NCBI RefSeq assembly: GCF_022201045.2
Contig: NC_068563.1
Span: 30,105,001 to 30,169,000, forward strand
Length of the DNA stretch: 64,000 nucleotides
Source: Citrus sinensis
Lineage: Eukaryota; Streptophyta; Magnoliopsida; Sapindales; Rutaceae
Reading direction: 5' to 3'
In this document: positions 20,785-33,280 of the stretch, piece after piece
Numbering within the stretch: position 1 is the first letter of the stretch
How the letters are laid out: each line of letters begins with the position of its first letter
The notes under the pieces: generated by a model
The model's database searches: none
What the model saw: the letters and a program-made list of their open reading frames with translations, nothing else
Told to the model about the DNA's origin: nothing
Translations under genes and position numbers: made by a program

Positions 20785-21576
20785 ATGCTGAATCACTTCT
20801 TAGAAAACGTTTCCTCATACGACGGCAACGTTCTGCTTGCAGCAATTGTATCACTACTCCTAGTAATCCTCTTCGTTTTGCTTCTCCACATCTATGCAAA
20901 ATGGTTCTTAGCACAAGCCCGGCAAAGAAGATCAAGAAGCTCCATGTCTGTGTCCCATGTCCTGCTCCCTGCTCGCTTTCACCATTTCCATTCATTCACA
21001 TTCGACGTCGACAACAATGCCAATAACAACATTAATAATACCACTATATCGAGCTCTTCTTCAAAGGGTCTTGACGCTTCGTTGATTGCTTCAATTCCAT
21101 TGTTTGTTTACACTTCAAGTGAGTACAAGCAAGGCTTGGAATGTGTCATTTGTTTGAGTGCTTTTGAAGAGAGTGATGTCGGCAGGAGCTTACCAAAATG
21201 TGGACATGGCTTTCATGTTGAGTGTATTGATATGTGGTTGCATTCCCACTTGAATTGCCCCGTTTGCAGAGCCCCTGTTGCGGGTGAAAAGAAAGTTGAA
21301 AATCTTGATTCGACGGAGAATAATGAGGGCAATTCCGTTGAAGCTGTAGCAAATTCAGAATTGTTGCAGATTGTTGTTGAAGGGGAGCCAAGACTGGAGA
21401 GAGTGAGTGATGCATCAAATTGTGATCATGAAGTAGTGGGAATAACCGACTCTATATCAGCTTCTGCTTCTTCTTCATTGGGGTGTTCTTTGAAAAGAAT
21501 GTTGAGTAGGAACAGATCTGAGTGCAAGATTTTTCCATCATCGACTGCCATTAATGTCAACGAAACCGAAGACTGA
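20785..21576 (+). CDS. ATL-type RING-H2 E3 ubiquitin ligase (ATL63-like), single exon
   Basis: The 263-residue product has the full ATL layout: one transmembrane helix (about residues 16-36), a basic stretch after it (QARQRRSR), a GLD motif (GLDASLIASIPLF, from residue 95) and a RING-H2 domain. The zinc ligands are Cys120, Cys123, Cys139, His141, His144, Cys147, Cys158 and Cys161 (spacing C-x2-C-x15-C-x-H-x2-H-x2-C-x10-C-x2-C), with the Pro before the third Cys and the Trp after the sixth ligand that ATL proteins show. Such proteins sit in membranes and pass ubiquitin from an E2 to targets; the target here is unknown. The reading frame stays open upstream to 20578, but 20785 was chosen because it puts the membrane helix near the N-terminus and has a good ACAACAATG context. 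Absence of introns is usual for ATL genes. Assignment to ATL63 rests on recalled similarity and gene neighbourhood. Confidence 0.93.
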   Translation: MLNHFLENVSSYDGNVLLAAIVSLLLVILFVLLLHIYAKWFLAQARQRRSRSSMSVSHVLLPARFHHFHSFTFDVDNNANNNINNTTISSSSSKGLDASLIASIPLFVYTSSEYKQGLECVICLSAFEESDVGRSLPKCGHGFHVECIDMWLHSHLNCPVCRAPVAGEKKVENLDSTENNEGNSVEAVANSELLQIVVEGEPRLERVSDASNCDHEVVGITDSISASASSSLGCSLKRMLSRNRSECKIFPSSTAINVNETED

Positions 21577-22532
21577 ACAGTGAAAGTTAATTAAAGGGAA
21601 ACTTTGTACAGATTTGTAGTAAAATTGTGTGTATTGTATCATCTTTCTTTAAGTCTCTGATGATAGTTAATTCGTTTGCATGCATTCTTGATCTTATCTT
21701 GACTGTTTTTCAGGCATGTGGGCGAGATTAAAATTTATGCTGCACTTCATTGAGATAAGTAAACAGTAATCTAAATCCTTAATTATGTTTTGATGATCCG
21801 ATTTTCCCTATCTCGTGTGAATCCAGTGAAACCGAAGTTGACTGTGATGTAAATTGACTGAGACAAAATGAAAAAGATGTGGAGTTTGAACATAAAACGT
21901 TAATTGTCTATGATGTCAAGTCCAAGCTCGAGCGAGAAAATTGATGCGGGGATAGCCAAAGGTGAGTTCAATGAGAGCGCCAAGGTGCTCCTGATATTCA
22001 AAGGATTTATTTTTTATTTTTTCCCCGTATGAGAAGATAATAAAGATGTGATGATGAGAAAATGAGAGATTTTAGAATAATTTTATTGTACTATACCCAC
22101 TAATATTTGTATGACATGTATTAAAAATTAAATTGCATCAGTAATTCTAAAACATTTTACGATTTGGATTGGCGATAACTCCAGAAGAAAGGAGGTCCGA
22201 AAAGTCTAAGTGGTAAAACCTAAACGGTAAGATGACATATGAGAGGGAACAAAAGACAAAGGTTGGTGGTACAGTCTTCCATGTTTTATGGTCAATGTTT
22301 ATGGGCATTAGCTAAGCAACATGAATATGGTGTGTCAATTATTTGAAGAACAAATTAGACAAAATGACTGAATAGTCGGTCAAAGAGGTACTACAGTAGT
22401 GGCACCCCTGCCCTCTCTGGTGGGTATACAGCGCCTTAACATTAATTGGGAAGTGAGAACCTCCTAGCTTGGATCCGCCGGAGGCAATCTCATTCAGCAT
22501 AAATTTTAGGGTAATGTTCAAAGAAAGTCCCT

Positions 22533-22641
22533 ATGTTACATTTCATGTAACATACACAATCCACAAGAACCACACAAATTATGGGATTCACATAATTGTG
22601 TGGTTCTTATGGGTTGTGTATGTTACATGAAATGTAACATA
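22533..22641. mobile_element. Small foldback/MITE-like hairpin element
   Basis: Two arms of about 51 bp, nearly perfect inverted repeats, surround a 7-base loop (GGATTCA). Each arm end is itself palindromic (TGTTACAT-TTC-ATGTAACA). There is no coding capacity. Transcripts would fold into a long hairpin. Confidence 0.75.
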
Positions 22642-23224
22642 GCAAAATCCATGTTCAAATTATCCTCTCTTAAAGTGATTTTCTTCAAAATATAACTTAT
22701 CAATATGTAAACATCAATTTATCTTCTAAATGTCGTGAAATTTAGTAGTTGATTGACGTTCAATTAATGAAGTATGAATTATCTTCGTCAATAATAGAAT
22801 ATTTTACCTAACGTTGTGTGTGTCTTTTTGACAAATCTGCTAAAAAATGTGGAAAACAAAAGAGTAAATACAATAAAATATTAAAAATTAAAAGTGTTAG
22901 GATTTTAATATTCAAAATATGTATTTACTTGTTTGGTCAAAAAATATTAAATTAATTCTTTATTTAGGATTTAGATTTGAAAAAAATTACAAGGCATGCC
23001 ACCAAATAATTTTTTTTTACTCATTTGTATTGTAATTTCAACGACTTAATTTGAAAATTCAAAAATCATCCATTTTTCTTCATGATTATAACAAATCAAT
23101 TCAAAATTTAAACTCACCATTAAATCCGTTCATAAAATACAAGTCCTAACAAGCTTTATAATTAGCAAAATCATAATTCCATAACAAAACATCAATACTT
23201 TAAAAAGTAGCTGGTTTGATTTCG

Positions 23225-23560
23225 AAGATGAAGATGAAGATGAGAAGAAATACGAAGGTGATCAAGTTCAAAAACAAAGCATGTTGCTACTATGGTAAAC
23301 CTGCAATTATATACATGTTAGAGTATACTACAAATCCTGAGAAGCTATACTATAAATGCTCCAATTTCTTCAAATGATGGGAGTCGAAGTACGAAGCACA
23401 TACGAGTATAGAGTAATTATAAGAGAATTTGGGAAAGTTGACTGAGGGTTTGGAAGGCGATGATGATTTTTGAAATTGAAGACAAGAAGATGCTGGAAAT
23501 GGTTAATAAGCTTTCTATATTTGAACTTTCGTTTTCAATTTTGACAATCATGAACGATAC
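23225..23560 (+). pseudogene. Remnant of a GRF-zinc-finger protein gene
   Basis: Around 23280-23370 the translation gives CYYGKPAIIYM...TTNPEKLYYKCSNF, which resembles the GRF-type zinc finger (CxCG...R/K-x-FY-x-C) found in a large plant family of short proteins often spread with transposons. An Asp/Glu-rich stretch precedes it and a hydrophobic C-terminal segment may follow near 23520. Stops and frame changes interrupt it, so it is a relic. Limits are approximate. Confidence 0.45.
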
Positions 23561-24033
23561 CAACAATTGAACAAATGATAATGATGAATGACTTTGAATA
23601 ACAAAATCTTCAACTAGCATGCTTTAAATGCTAATTTCTCCACATTATAAAAACATATAATTCATGCATCTTCTTCTCTTATGTTTTAATAATAATAATA
23701 AAATCAAATGCCTATAGCCCATTTTGATTATTCATATTTATGCTGTTTGGTTGTGTATCTCCTGACACAGGAGTGTTCAGGGACCTATCATGTTTGGAGG
23801 TTGACAATGAAGATGAATATGGACATTTGGAAACGATAGTCAAAGTGGGAAGCAATGGTCAAAATTAACAGCCCACTTGTTCGAATTAACTGTACCGTTC
23901 TAGAAATAGATAAATTATGTATAATACAGGGTTGAAAACATAATTTTGTCTAATTTCTAAGGAATTTTACGAAATCAAATTTGGTTTTCTCTTCTTAAAG
24001 AAATTCAAGATTTAATCAGTAAATGTCATAGCT

Positions 24034-24585
24034 GTCAGAATTCTGCACAAGACCGCAAGTTCTGAATTTACTGACTTCAATGCATCAAGTTCTTTCTAAC
24101 AAGCTTCATATCTCTGGAAAGCTCTTTAAGTCAAGAGTTTAATAAATTTTAGATTTGAAGTTTTCTACATCAAGATATGATTAAATGAGTGTTGATTGCT
24201 CACATTTGCTGATCAACCGACCTAATAGTCAAATTGAGATTTGTTTTGTTCTCTTCCACCTCATGACGACTAAGACTTTTAACTCAGGTTTGATTTGAAT
24301 TCTAGATAATAGAAATCTTATCCTAAGTTTGGAGGGATGTTCCAAGTTATCTATATAAATATATTAGGTTGTAACTTTTAGAGAGTAGTGAGTGATTTGA
24401 GAATATAGCCTAAATGAGTTCTCTTTTTAGGATTTCTTCTTCGAGTGGTGAGTTGAGAAGTTCTGTATCTCTTGTAGGATATCATTGGGTGGTGAAACTC
24501 TGTATCCCTTTATAACCCTCTTGAGCGGTGAGCTTTATTAGATAATGATAAAAATTTATTTTTAAATTATGCTGGTATCATCTCC
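24034..24585 (+). mobile_element. Possible LTR fossil with primer-binding-like site
   Basis: From TGTCAGAATTC at about 24034 to about 24571 the sequence has an LTR-like layout, with a TATA-like TCTATATAAATATA at about 24350 and a transcribed-looking stretch after it. It is followed directly by TGGTATCATC, which resembles the tRNA-Met primer-binding site of plant LTR elements. No partner LTR or coding region was recognised, so it is an old fragment or a partial element. Family is probably Ty1/copia, but this is weak. Confidence 0.35.
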
Positions 24586-25473
24586 CAACAAACTCAATTA
24601 TTTCTATTTCGCACATTGGTTTAATTTGTTTCTTCATTTCTAACCATGATGCTTTTTGTGGAGGTTAATTTTGACAACCCAAACTGAATTGGTGATGCAA
24701 ACCAAAATAGCAACCCAAACTAAAGAAGAGAATAACCTAATTTTACCGCTTAAATGCATTTAATTTTAATGGTCGACTGTTATTGACTTATTAAAGTATA
24801 AAAATATCTTTAATTATAATAAATTATTGTCCATGACAACTAGTCATATGTAAAATGACTTAAAAGTCTTTAAAAGTTTGATGTATATCCAATATAATTG
24901 TTATTTGTTTTTATTGATTGATCATCGTAATTATTGTCTTTTCTTTTTTTTCGAGAAGAAAATTTTCATTTCAATTATTTAAAGTGCGTCTCCACTGTTG
25001 TTTTTCAAAAGAACAACAGCCTAAAGTCATCTCGAGATCCTAGAATCATCATGATTCTAAACAAAAGATCATTTTTCCTTTTTATTTCTTATTAAAATTT
25101 AACTATGATTAAAAATAAAATAAACGAAAAACTAAAAATCCAGCCCCAAAACGATTGCAGTTACTATCATTTCACGATCATCAGCGGCAAAACTTAATTG
25201 TTTGAGTGCCTAAAGACCCTAAGCAAGTTAACAGAGTAAAAATCAAAACATCAGCATGGTACATGCATTTAGGATAATTAAACTAACTGTTAGATTGTTT
25301 GAAGCAGTGTCTTATCACATGCTCTGCTATTTTGGTATTCCCCAAGCGAATTGTCATGCGCTCAAAACCTCGCTGTCTTTGAGGTTTTAGAATTGCATTT
25401 CACGACGAGTCACTGCCATCAAAGTGCTAAACAGCTCCTTCTTTCACCGGGGATGAGTCCGCATAAGTAAAAT

Positions 25474-25950
25474 GGGTAATTTTTACTTTCCTCCCTTGAG
25501 CTTTGGGTCTTTTGCACTTAGATGGTTAAGATTCATTTATTAGTAAAAACCCCCTTACGGAAGATCTCATATGGTTAGTTATGGGCAATTTAATAATTTA
25601 ATTTAACAAGCATAACTTTTACACATTTTGGTTGACATGAGCCCAATGAATTGTCAAATCATTGTGAAAAAATCGTGCCTTGTGATCACTCATATAAATA
25701 AAAAATTGTAAAAAAATCAAAGCTTAAAACTTTTCTCTTTTCTAAACCATTGAATGTAAGTCCAGACATTTATTTAATGAAGTCTCAGGTCCCTACGTCA
25801 TTTTATCCGGCAATGAGATTCAAAGCATAATGTCCTATCACCATGGGAGTGACCCAAAGTCAGCCAATCAAAACACAGCCTTGAGGCCAAATGTTCCTCA
25901 GTTGAAGGAAATTTACAACTTTCAAATACAGTTGCAAAATACAAATTCTC

Positions 25951-25998
<48 letters not shown>

Positions 25999-26995
25999 AC
26001 ATACTCAGTCGGGAGCTGAACCTCAGCTATCCCTGTAGTCCACTACGTAGAGCTTTCTTCTGAGTTTCTTTTCTTTACCTGATAAAAACAAGAAGTATGA
26101 AATTTAAGGCACAAGAATAATATTCTTGCATGTAGAACTGAAACAGAACAGTGTAGAACTACCAACACAACCACTCATAAAGAATGCAAAGAACAAGAAA
26201 ATTAGAATTTTACGAGGACACTTTTTTTTTTAAATGACTAAATAAAACACACTAGTAGGCATCACTAAAGCGCTTTGAAATCATAGATAGATGTGTGCAC
26301 AAAAAAATCCCAGTCACCTTAAGATGATTTGGATATATAATGATATGTTTGAATCATTAGTTGTTTCGTGTATATTTACATATATAATGATATGTAGAAA
26401 ATAAAAATTTCTAATATCTATAATATATATACACATCAAGTCAAGCCTTTGTTTTATAAAATTATTTCACCAGCAAACTACATGTATTTTGGCAAGTTTA
26501 CATTGTGAAAGAAAGATATGTCTCAATTCACTCATGTATTGTTAAAGCAGATGTATTCAAAAGGCACAGATTGGTGGTATAATCTATTGTAAAGCCTTGT
26601 ATTCAATTACATGATTATGGTCATCAGTATCTTTTGCCTATTCGTTAGTTATTGCAGAAACGCATTTGAGTAGTCATCAAAATTATGGTGATCACGTGAG
26701 TGAGCTGCGGAAAAAAAAAAAGTCGTGGCAAAAAACACGGGTTAAACATTTCACTTTGCGAATAGCCATGCATGTCAAACTAACCAATTTGCATCTTCAA
26801 TTATTTCTTTGGTCGGTACTAAAGTCAAACTCATTTTACCATAATATACAATTGGGGGTATTTCAATCTTTTTGAATTCAATTAACAGTCAACTACAAAA
26901 TTAACTGACGGTAGGGGGGTCTTTACTAATAAATGGATCTTGGCCATTTAAGTGCAAAAAACCCAAAGCTCAGGGGAGGAAAGTAAAAATTACCC
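25474..26995. mobile_element. Non-autonomous Mutator-like element (MULE) with 10-bp target duplication
   Basis: Inverted terminal repeats of about 85 bp start GGGTAATTTTTACTTTCCTC at the left and end in its complement at 26995. The same 10 bases, TAAGTAAAAT, flank both sides (25464-25473 and 26996-27005); a 9-11-bp duplication is diagnostic of Mutator-like transposition. The 1522-bp interior shows no transposase, so movement would need an enzyme from elsewhere. It includes an (AG)21 tract. The perfect target duplication with moderately diverged termini suggests middle age. Confidence 0.88.
25953..25994. repeat. (AG)21 microsatellite
   Basis: 42 bp of uninterrupted AG inside the non-autonomous MULE. 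It is likely polymorphic. Confidence 0.95.
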
Positions 26996-27442
26996 TAAGT
27001 AAAATACCAAACTTTTAGCTCTCAAATCATCATCCTCATTAGTTTCTTCTTCCATCTCTTTACTCATTTCCCGCGGTCGTTTAATGAGGCATTGTACTCC
27101 TAAATTGAGAAAATGGCAAGACGTTTTCTTCATCCTTTTGTGCTTGAAGATTGGCGACTTGGACCTCTTTTATCTTTGTCATCCAGTTTTTTTTTTATCA
27201 AAGCACACACACACGGATGGTGTCATGAAACATCATTCTTCACACCTTGATTCTTCTCCTTTTTGCTCCCCACACTGCATGGGGATCCATCTTCATCGGT
27301 GCTTGGCCCAAATTCGCCCTCTTTTCGGTCCCAAACGCACCCCATCTCATATGTTCCTTTGCTTTCTCCGACCATTCCCAAAACTTGAACAACACCTAAC
27401 CTGAAGTAATACCGTGTATCATATAAGATGATAACTTAACTT

Positions 27443-27515
27443 GGTCCCGGCGGGGCTCGAACCCGCGACCTTCGGCTCATAAGACCAACGCTCTAACCAA
27501 CTGAGCTACGGGACC
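27443..27515 (-). tRNA. tRNA-Ile (anticodon UAU), intronless
   Basis: The minus strand folds into a complete 73-base cloverleaf: acceptor GGTCCCG paired with CGGGACC, D arm GCTC...GAGC, anticodon arm TTGGT-CTTATGA-GCCGA, five-base variable loop, and T arm GCGGG-TTCGAGC-CCCGC. Internal promoter boxes are intact. The loop places TAT at positions 34-36, which reads AUA (isoleucine); two G-T pairs in the anticodon stem make this a slightly weak stem. A CAA motif lies just upstream on the minus strand, as is common for plant tRNA genes. No T-run of four or more is seen immediately downstream; the first is about 70 bp away. Confidence 0.88.
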
Positions 27516-27894
27516 TTATTGCTTGTAATTCCTTTATCTATTATCTGACCATTGGTCGACTATGAATAAAAAAGTTGCAGCAAGCTCCGCCCCCGGCTAC
27601 CATCTTGCATGCTGTCTAAGAATCCATCATTTTCATATATTTTGATTATTATATTTCACGAGTGTACATGCCCGTTTGATAATGGGTTTAGTTATTGACT
27701 AGCATGCCAGACACACAAGACAATAATTAATTAAGCTTTTCTATCAAATATTTATTGCCACCTCAATCATACACATTCTATATCATCATATCATATGTGC
27801 AAAATGCAAAAACACATAACATTATTTTTCCCTTTTATCTCTTTTCTTCTTTTTACTGCTTATTAATCTAATCAAACACAAGACTAAATTAATG

Positions 27895-29825
27895 TCAAGC
27901 CCAAAGAGCAAGAATGGACATTGATGTAGAGCCAAGAGCTAGAGCAATGAATGAAGCTTTCTTCAACCAACTCCGAGAACTCATCAGCTTGTTGTGGAAA
28001 AAATCAACAGCTATGAGATCCACAAGCCCCATGTATATAAGAATCCCTGAAGACAAAGCACCCAGTAGCCCTTCCATTATCAAAGCGTTAGGGTTACTGT
28101 CATCATAGCCCGTCACTGAAAACACTATCATCCCTAAAACTATCCCCATCGGTGTTGTCACTGAAAACATGAAGCACATGTATGCCACTGTACCAAAGTT
28201 GAATCCTGCCTGCAATTTTCAAAATAAAATCAATATCAGTTGTTTTATTTGTGAGAGTTCATATCATAGGAGAGGTTGATCTTAGTTAACAATAGCACAA
28301 AACATAAAACATTGAGTGCTTACCCTTAACAAATTTTAAATCAAGCAATAAATCGACATATATGGTATCACGGTAAGTTTGATCTTAAGATCTTGTGTTC
28401 AAATTCTCCCGAAAATAATTAAATTATAATTCACAAAGACAGAGTAAGCTGCTTTTAGTAAGTTGCTTTTATTGTGTTCACGTGACAAGCCGAAACAAAC
28501 ATTGCAAATCGGGAAAATATCAAAGGGGAATATATTAAAATACTTTTGTTTGGACTTTTAATTGGATGAAGCATTGGTACCACAAGTAATGGGAAACTAA
28601 CTTTATATGATTTGCTATGCGGGTTCAAGTTTTGGACTAAAATTTTAATTGCTTGCAAGCAGCTGTGAAAGAGAGGAGAATCTAGTTTAGATTTAGTCTT
28701 TAATTAATCTTAATCAGAGCACCAATGCCCATTTTAGCATATCCATTGACATGTAAATATGCTGCAAAATACATTTTGGCATGGGGAGGGGAAAAAAAAA
28801 ACTCTCTTGTTATTAAACTGGTGATAGCCAGGCGTCCAAGTTTCAGTTGTTTCATTTTGCACTAGAATTTCAAAGGAAGATGCTGCCTAAACAAATTCTT
28901 GGACCTTAGCCAGTACAATTTTCGCAATTGAACATGTCAAAGAATTGACAACTAACTCTAAATCACTGCCACCCCTAAGAATCAGCTACATGTAGTCTTG
29001 TGTAACTTTCAGACGAAAACATCAAACATTTTAAGGCCAAAATTAAGTTAAGCCATATGATAAAAAATACAAAACTTAAAGAATTACCTGAGCTATACAG
29101 CCTCCAAGCCCCATGCCCTCAAAGATCTGATGAAAGGCAAGCGCAGCAACAAGAGGCCTAATGGTGCACTGATTTTGTGACATGCCCATAGTCACACCAA
29201 TTATCACAGAATGGAAAATTATCCCAATCTCCAAAACTTGTGACACCAGCTTCTGCTTTAGCTTTATCAATTCCTCTTGATCCGTTTCTCTGTTTGTCCT
29301 TTCACCGTGGCCAGTTTCCAATTTTCCCAATTCATAATTTCCCTTTTTGATTCCTTCAATTTCCTCTTGCGTCCCAACAAGTACGTAATTTTTACTTTCT
29401 TTATTGTCGTTGTTGTTATGGCCATGGCCATGGCCATGCTCCACGTGTGCACTTGCAGTTATGTCAACTAACAAAGCCAGCAAAGCACCAATCAAAGTCA
29501 CCAAACCTGCGAAGGGGAAGTCTCTCCAAGGATGCTTGGACGCCACTTGGCAGTCAGAGAGAGCATCAAAAGCATCAGGGAGCACGTGGACAAGAGAAGT
29601 TGAGAGAATCACACCAGCTGCGAAGCACTTGATTATCAAGGTTGCTTTATCATAACTGGGCTTGCCTTGTAAGTACCGAGCCAACACGACAGGCAAAGAT
29701 ACGCCTATTACGCTTGTAAAGAAGATTATAAAGACTGAAACAAACTTCAAGTGAGCAGCTGCTTCACCGTTTCTGCACTCCAGGGCACGCCTTGTATCCA
29801 CGACACACCCAGCACCAGCAGCCAT
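27895..29825 (-). CDS. ZIP6: ZIP-family zinc transporter (ZIP6-like), 2 exons
   Basis: Exons 29825-29088 and 28209-27895 on the minus strand join in frame to give 350 residues, the usual plant ZIP length. Eight membrane segments are visible (about 27-50, 61-86, 104-124, 196-216, 224-245 in exon 1 and three in exon 2). The cytosolic loop between segments 3 and 4 carries a His-rich metal-binding run ([10 protein letters not shown], 127-136). The ZIP signature in segments 4-5 is complete: [10 protein letters not shown] (His205), NQCTIRPL and [13 protein letters not shown] (His232). ZIP proteins bring Zn2+ and related divalent metals into the cytosol. The N-terminus ([12 protein letters not shown]) and the segment [17 protein letters not shown] fit the ZIP6 branch best. 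A perfect zinc-deficiency element lies 178 bp upstream. The 878-bp intron holds a possible decayed SINE near 28365-28420. The gene looks intact. Confidence 0.94.
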
Positions 29826-32160
29826 AGGGACGAGGGATATATAATTAACCTTAAAAGAAAATTGATGAAACTGAATTTGGGATTTGGACTTTTTGTTGCA
29901 GGAGCTAGATAGGGAGGAGTCTTTGAATTTATGCGTTGTGTGTACGTCGTGGCCACTATGATTTATTAGAGATTGGGCCAGTGGGGTCTATTTGCATTAA
30001 CGATGTCGACATTTTTATTTTTTTTGCAATTTGTTGGAAACTTTTTTAGTTAAAAGGAGTGGTTTTATTTATCAAAAAAGAAAAAAGAAAAAGAAAGAGT
30101 GGTTTTATGAGTGGGATTTCCATTTGTGACTTCATTTTTATTTTGACGTGAGAAAGTTAATCTATAGGCGGCCTTTTGCATGTTTTGTGGACTCCTTACC
30201 CCTATTGGTCCATCAGTCGTGCTCACTAGTAACTCAAAACTTTCTATAACTTTCAAATAGCACGATAATTGATCACTTTCTTTAGCCCGTTTATAATAGT
30301 AGAGTTTAAATTTCATTTTGGATTCGAATAACAGAGTTGATATGGAAAGTTTTGTTACACTTCTTATCGTAACTTCTATTAGATTTTGTGTATGATAGTA
30401 TGAACAAAGTAATGTAAGATGGTTATATAATATAATTCTCTGATTTCATCGACTGAGAAGGTTATTAAATAAATTGTAACTCTAATTGAAACATATAATA
30501 TATCGTCTCAAAACTTGTAACGAGACGAACTAACTTCAAATTTCGTTATCACCATTTTTTCCCGTGATTGAGTTAGAAATTATATTTCTTTTGTGTCCAT
30601 CTTACAATTTCAAGATATTTTGTTATTTTTTTATTAGTTTCAAGATTTTTGTCTTTTTTTTTAAATATCATATTTGAGTGTTGTTTGTTTTATTTTCCTT
30701 ATTTTGACTAGAAAAAATTTATTATAAATAATATTTTGGGTATGTCTGTTTTGATAAATTTATAATATTTACGATTAGTGTAAAAAAAATTTAAAACCTT
30801 AATTTTATTAATTCAGACCTATCAATAATATTTTAGTCATTCAAAAGCTTTGTTTATATATATTTAATCAATCTTTACATTTCCCCATCGCCGCCAACAA
30901 AGAAAACATCTTTCATTGAAATAATTTGGTGCTGTTTCATGCCTTTCAAGTGCCTCCAATGATGTGCTGGCTTAAATTTCGAATTTGCAATACAGAAAGT
31001 CTAAAAATAGGTGATGTAAGACAGAGCCTCTCATGAAGCTTAATTTAAAAGAATATTGTTGAATTATTTACTATATACGTAGTTTCTCATCCAAAATTAA
31101 TAAGAATAAATTTTAATGAGAACCATGTGCTTTTAGATTAAAAAAAAAACATTTATATTGTTGTATAAATCGTAACAATCAAGCTACTCTTTGTTTTGTG
31201 ATCGATCATATGGACATAAATTACAGAACTAGGAGAATCAAAATCCCTCTCGTGAATAGATGACAACAAGGGGATTAAATGTTTATAATTAGCAAAAAGA
31301 TTCCCAGTGGATATATAAAATCGAGGCATGCTTCATGCCACCAGCAAGTCTCTATAGCGTTTAACAGATAATAATAACCTCTTTATTCGTCTTAATATTC
31401 TTGCTCATTGCTCAGCCGAAAACCTTAACTGGGTCAAATCTATTGATTCGTGAATGGACCCAATCACCCAATTACGTGGCTAGAGGGTTCTGGCCCATAA
31501 TGTAATTTGGCCCTTTTACACCCATTTAAATTCCTCACAAACTTTCCTTTTAATTGAAATTACTTAAATTGATAAAGTAAATTAATTTATTTGTGATTTT
31601 AGAAAGGAAATTCGGTGTAATATTTAAATAAATTATTCTTTAAACCCTCTATTTCACGATTTATATTCATATTTTAACTTTTAATTGGGATTATTTTTTG
31701 AGAAACTTAAAATTTTAGAGTTACGGAGATAGAAATTATGGAACAAAGAAAATAATTTAAGATTTTAAAGATTTTATGTATTTTATAAATATAGACTTGA
31801 AAGAAATAGTCTTTTTTTATAGAGCGAATTTTATAACAAGATGGTTGCTTTTACTTGATGGGTTTGTATTATAAATTAGATTGAAGGTATTTTAGAACAT
31901 AAAATTCGAAAAAAAATGTTAGAAGAATTTTAGAAGGGTGTTAAAAGCTCCGATCTTTATCTTAATAAAGCTTCTATCAAACATGCAAACGGAACCCACT
32001 AGCTAAATCTAAATGTTGAAACTCGTCCCCACACGCCTGAATAATGCACCGAATCAGACAGAACAGGCTGCTATTCGTACGTTAGATGGGGACATTGTAG
32101 CTTCCACTTGTCCGTGTTAGGTTCTTGGCCTTTCTTCCAGCATAGACCTGGTTCTAGCTT

Positions 32161-32195
<35 letters not shown>

Positions 32196-33247
32196 GAAAC
32201 CTTATTGCATGTCTAAGGCTTTTTTTTTTTTGGTTCAAGACTACAATTGGTAGATAAGGATGTTCATTGCGAAGAACTAACGAATCGGTGTTTGAAAGCC
32301 AATACTAATCGTAGACGGCTTGACCTGAAAGCCGCATAAAATTGAAGATATGGCTTTGCACACACAATTTTCATAAGTTTAATCCTGGATCTCACCCAGG
32401 CAGTTCATTTCACTATTTATGATAAATTCAATTATTTGTGTTTACAAGATTCGAAAAAGACCTACAAGCCAAACCTACTTAATTTAATACTATGTCGAGA
32501 AATCATTTTATTTAAAAAGTTTAATGTTCATATTAATTACTTAAGCCTCAACAAAATACATGATTTTTTTTTTCTGAAAGTATCAAGACCACAAATATGA
32601 ACAATAAACATCGCTATCTGATATACGAGAATTTTAAGTAGCTTGCTTCTAAAACCACACAAATCATTTCACCGATCGATCATTTGTATCCACGTGATTT
32701 TCAGAGACTTGTGTGCGGCAAATCAAAGTCACAAATTTAATCAACATCATTAAGGAATGCTGATACTAGCTAGCCAACTCAAGACAATCTATTGTAACAA
32801 CCATTTAGAAAATCGAAGTGAAAATTTGACAAAGAGAGCTACATTTGATAAACGAGAATCTCATTATCACCCATTTATTTCTCTTTTTGAAAGGAAGGAG
32901 AAAGGCCACCAAGATTTTTAAGGTTTGGCTTAACATATAAATATAGGTTCTCAATATTTATAAGTAGATATTAGTACTTTTCATGTGTTTGGGGACATTG
33001 TATATATCATTAGATTCTATTATTTGAGATCTATATAATAATAAGATCATCCTCCCCCCAAAAAAAAAGACATATTTTTATGTATTGACTATGGCATATA
33101 GAAGTCTTCTGTTTCTATTCTTGAAATATTAAAATTTAGTTATACTTATAAATTTTGAAAGTTTAGGTGTATTTTTCTTTTTAAGTGATCAATAAAATTG
33201 TTCATAATCTCCGTGATACAGTTTTAATTTAGCGCGCGTGTGTACAT

Positions 33248-33280
<33 letters not shown>

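Noticed and set aside
25830-26063. Open frame encoding a run of Arg-Glu
   Set aside because: It exists only because (AG)21 has no stops; it lies in the interior of a non-autonomous MULE.
28365-28420. Possible SINE in the ZIP intron
   Set aside because: A B-box-like TGTTCAAATTC is present but the A box is poor and no target duplication was found; not listed as a feature.
29267-29655. Open frames in other frames across the ZIP gene
   Set aside because: Shadows of the His-rich loop and membrane segments of the ZIP exon.
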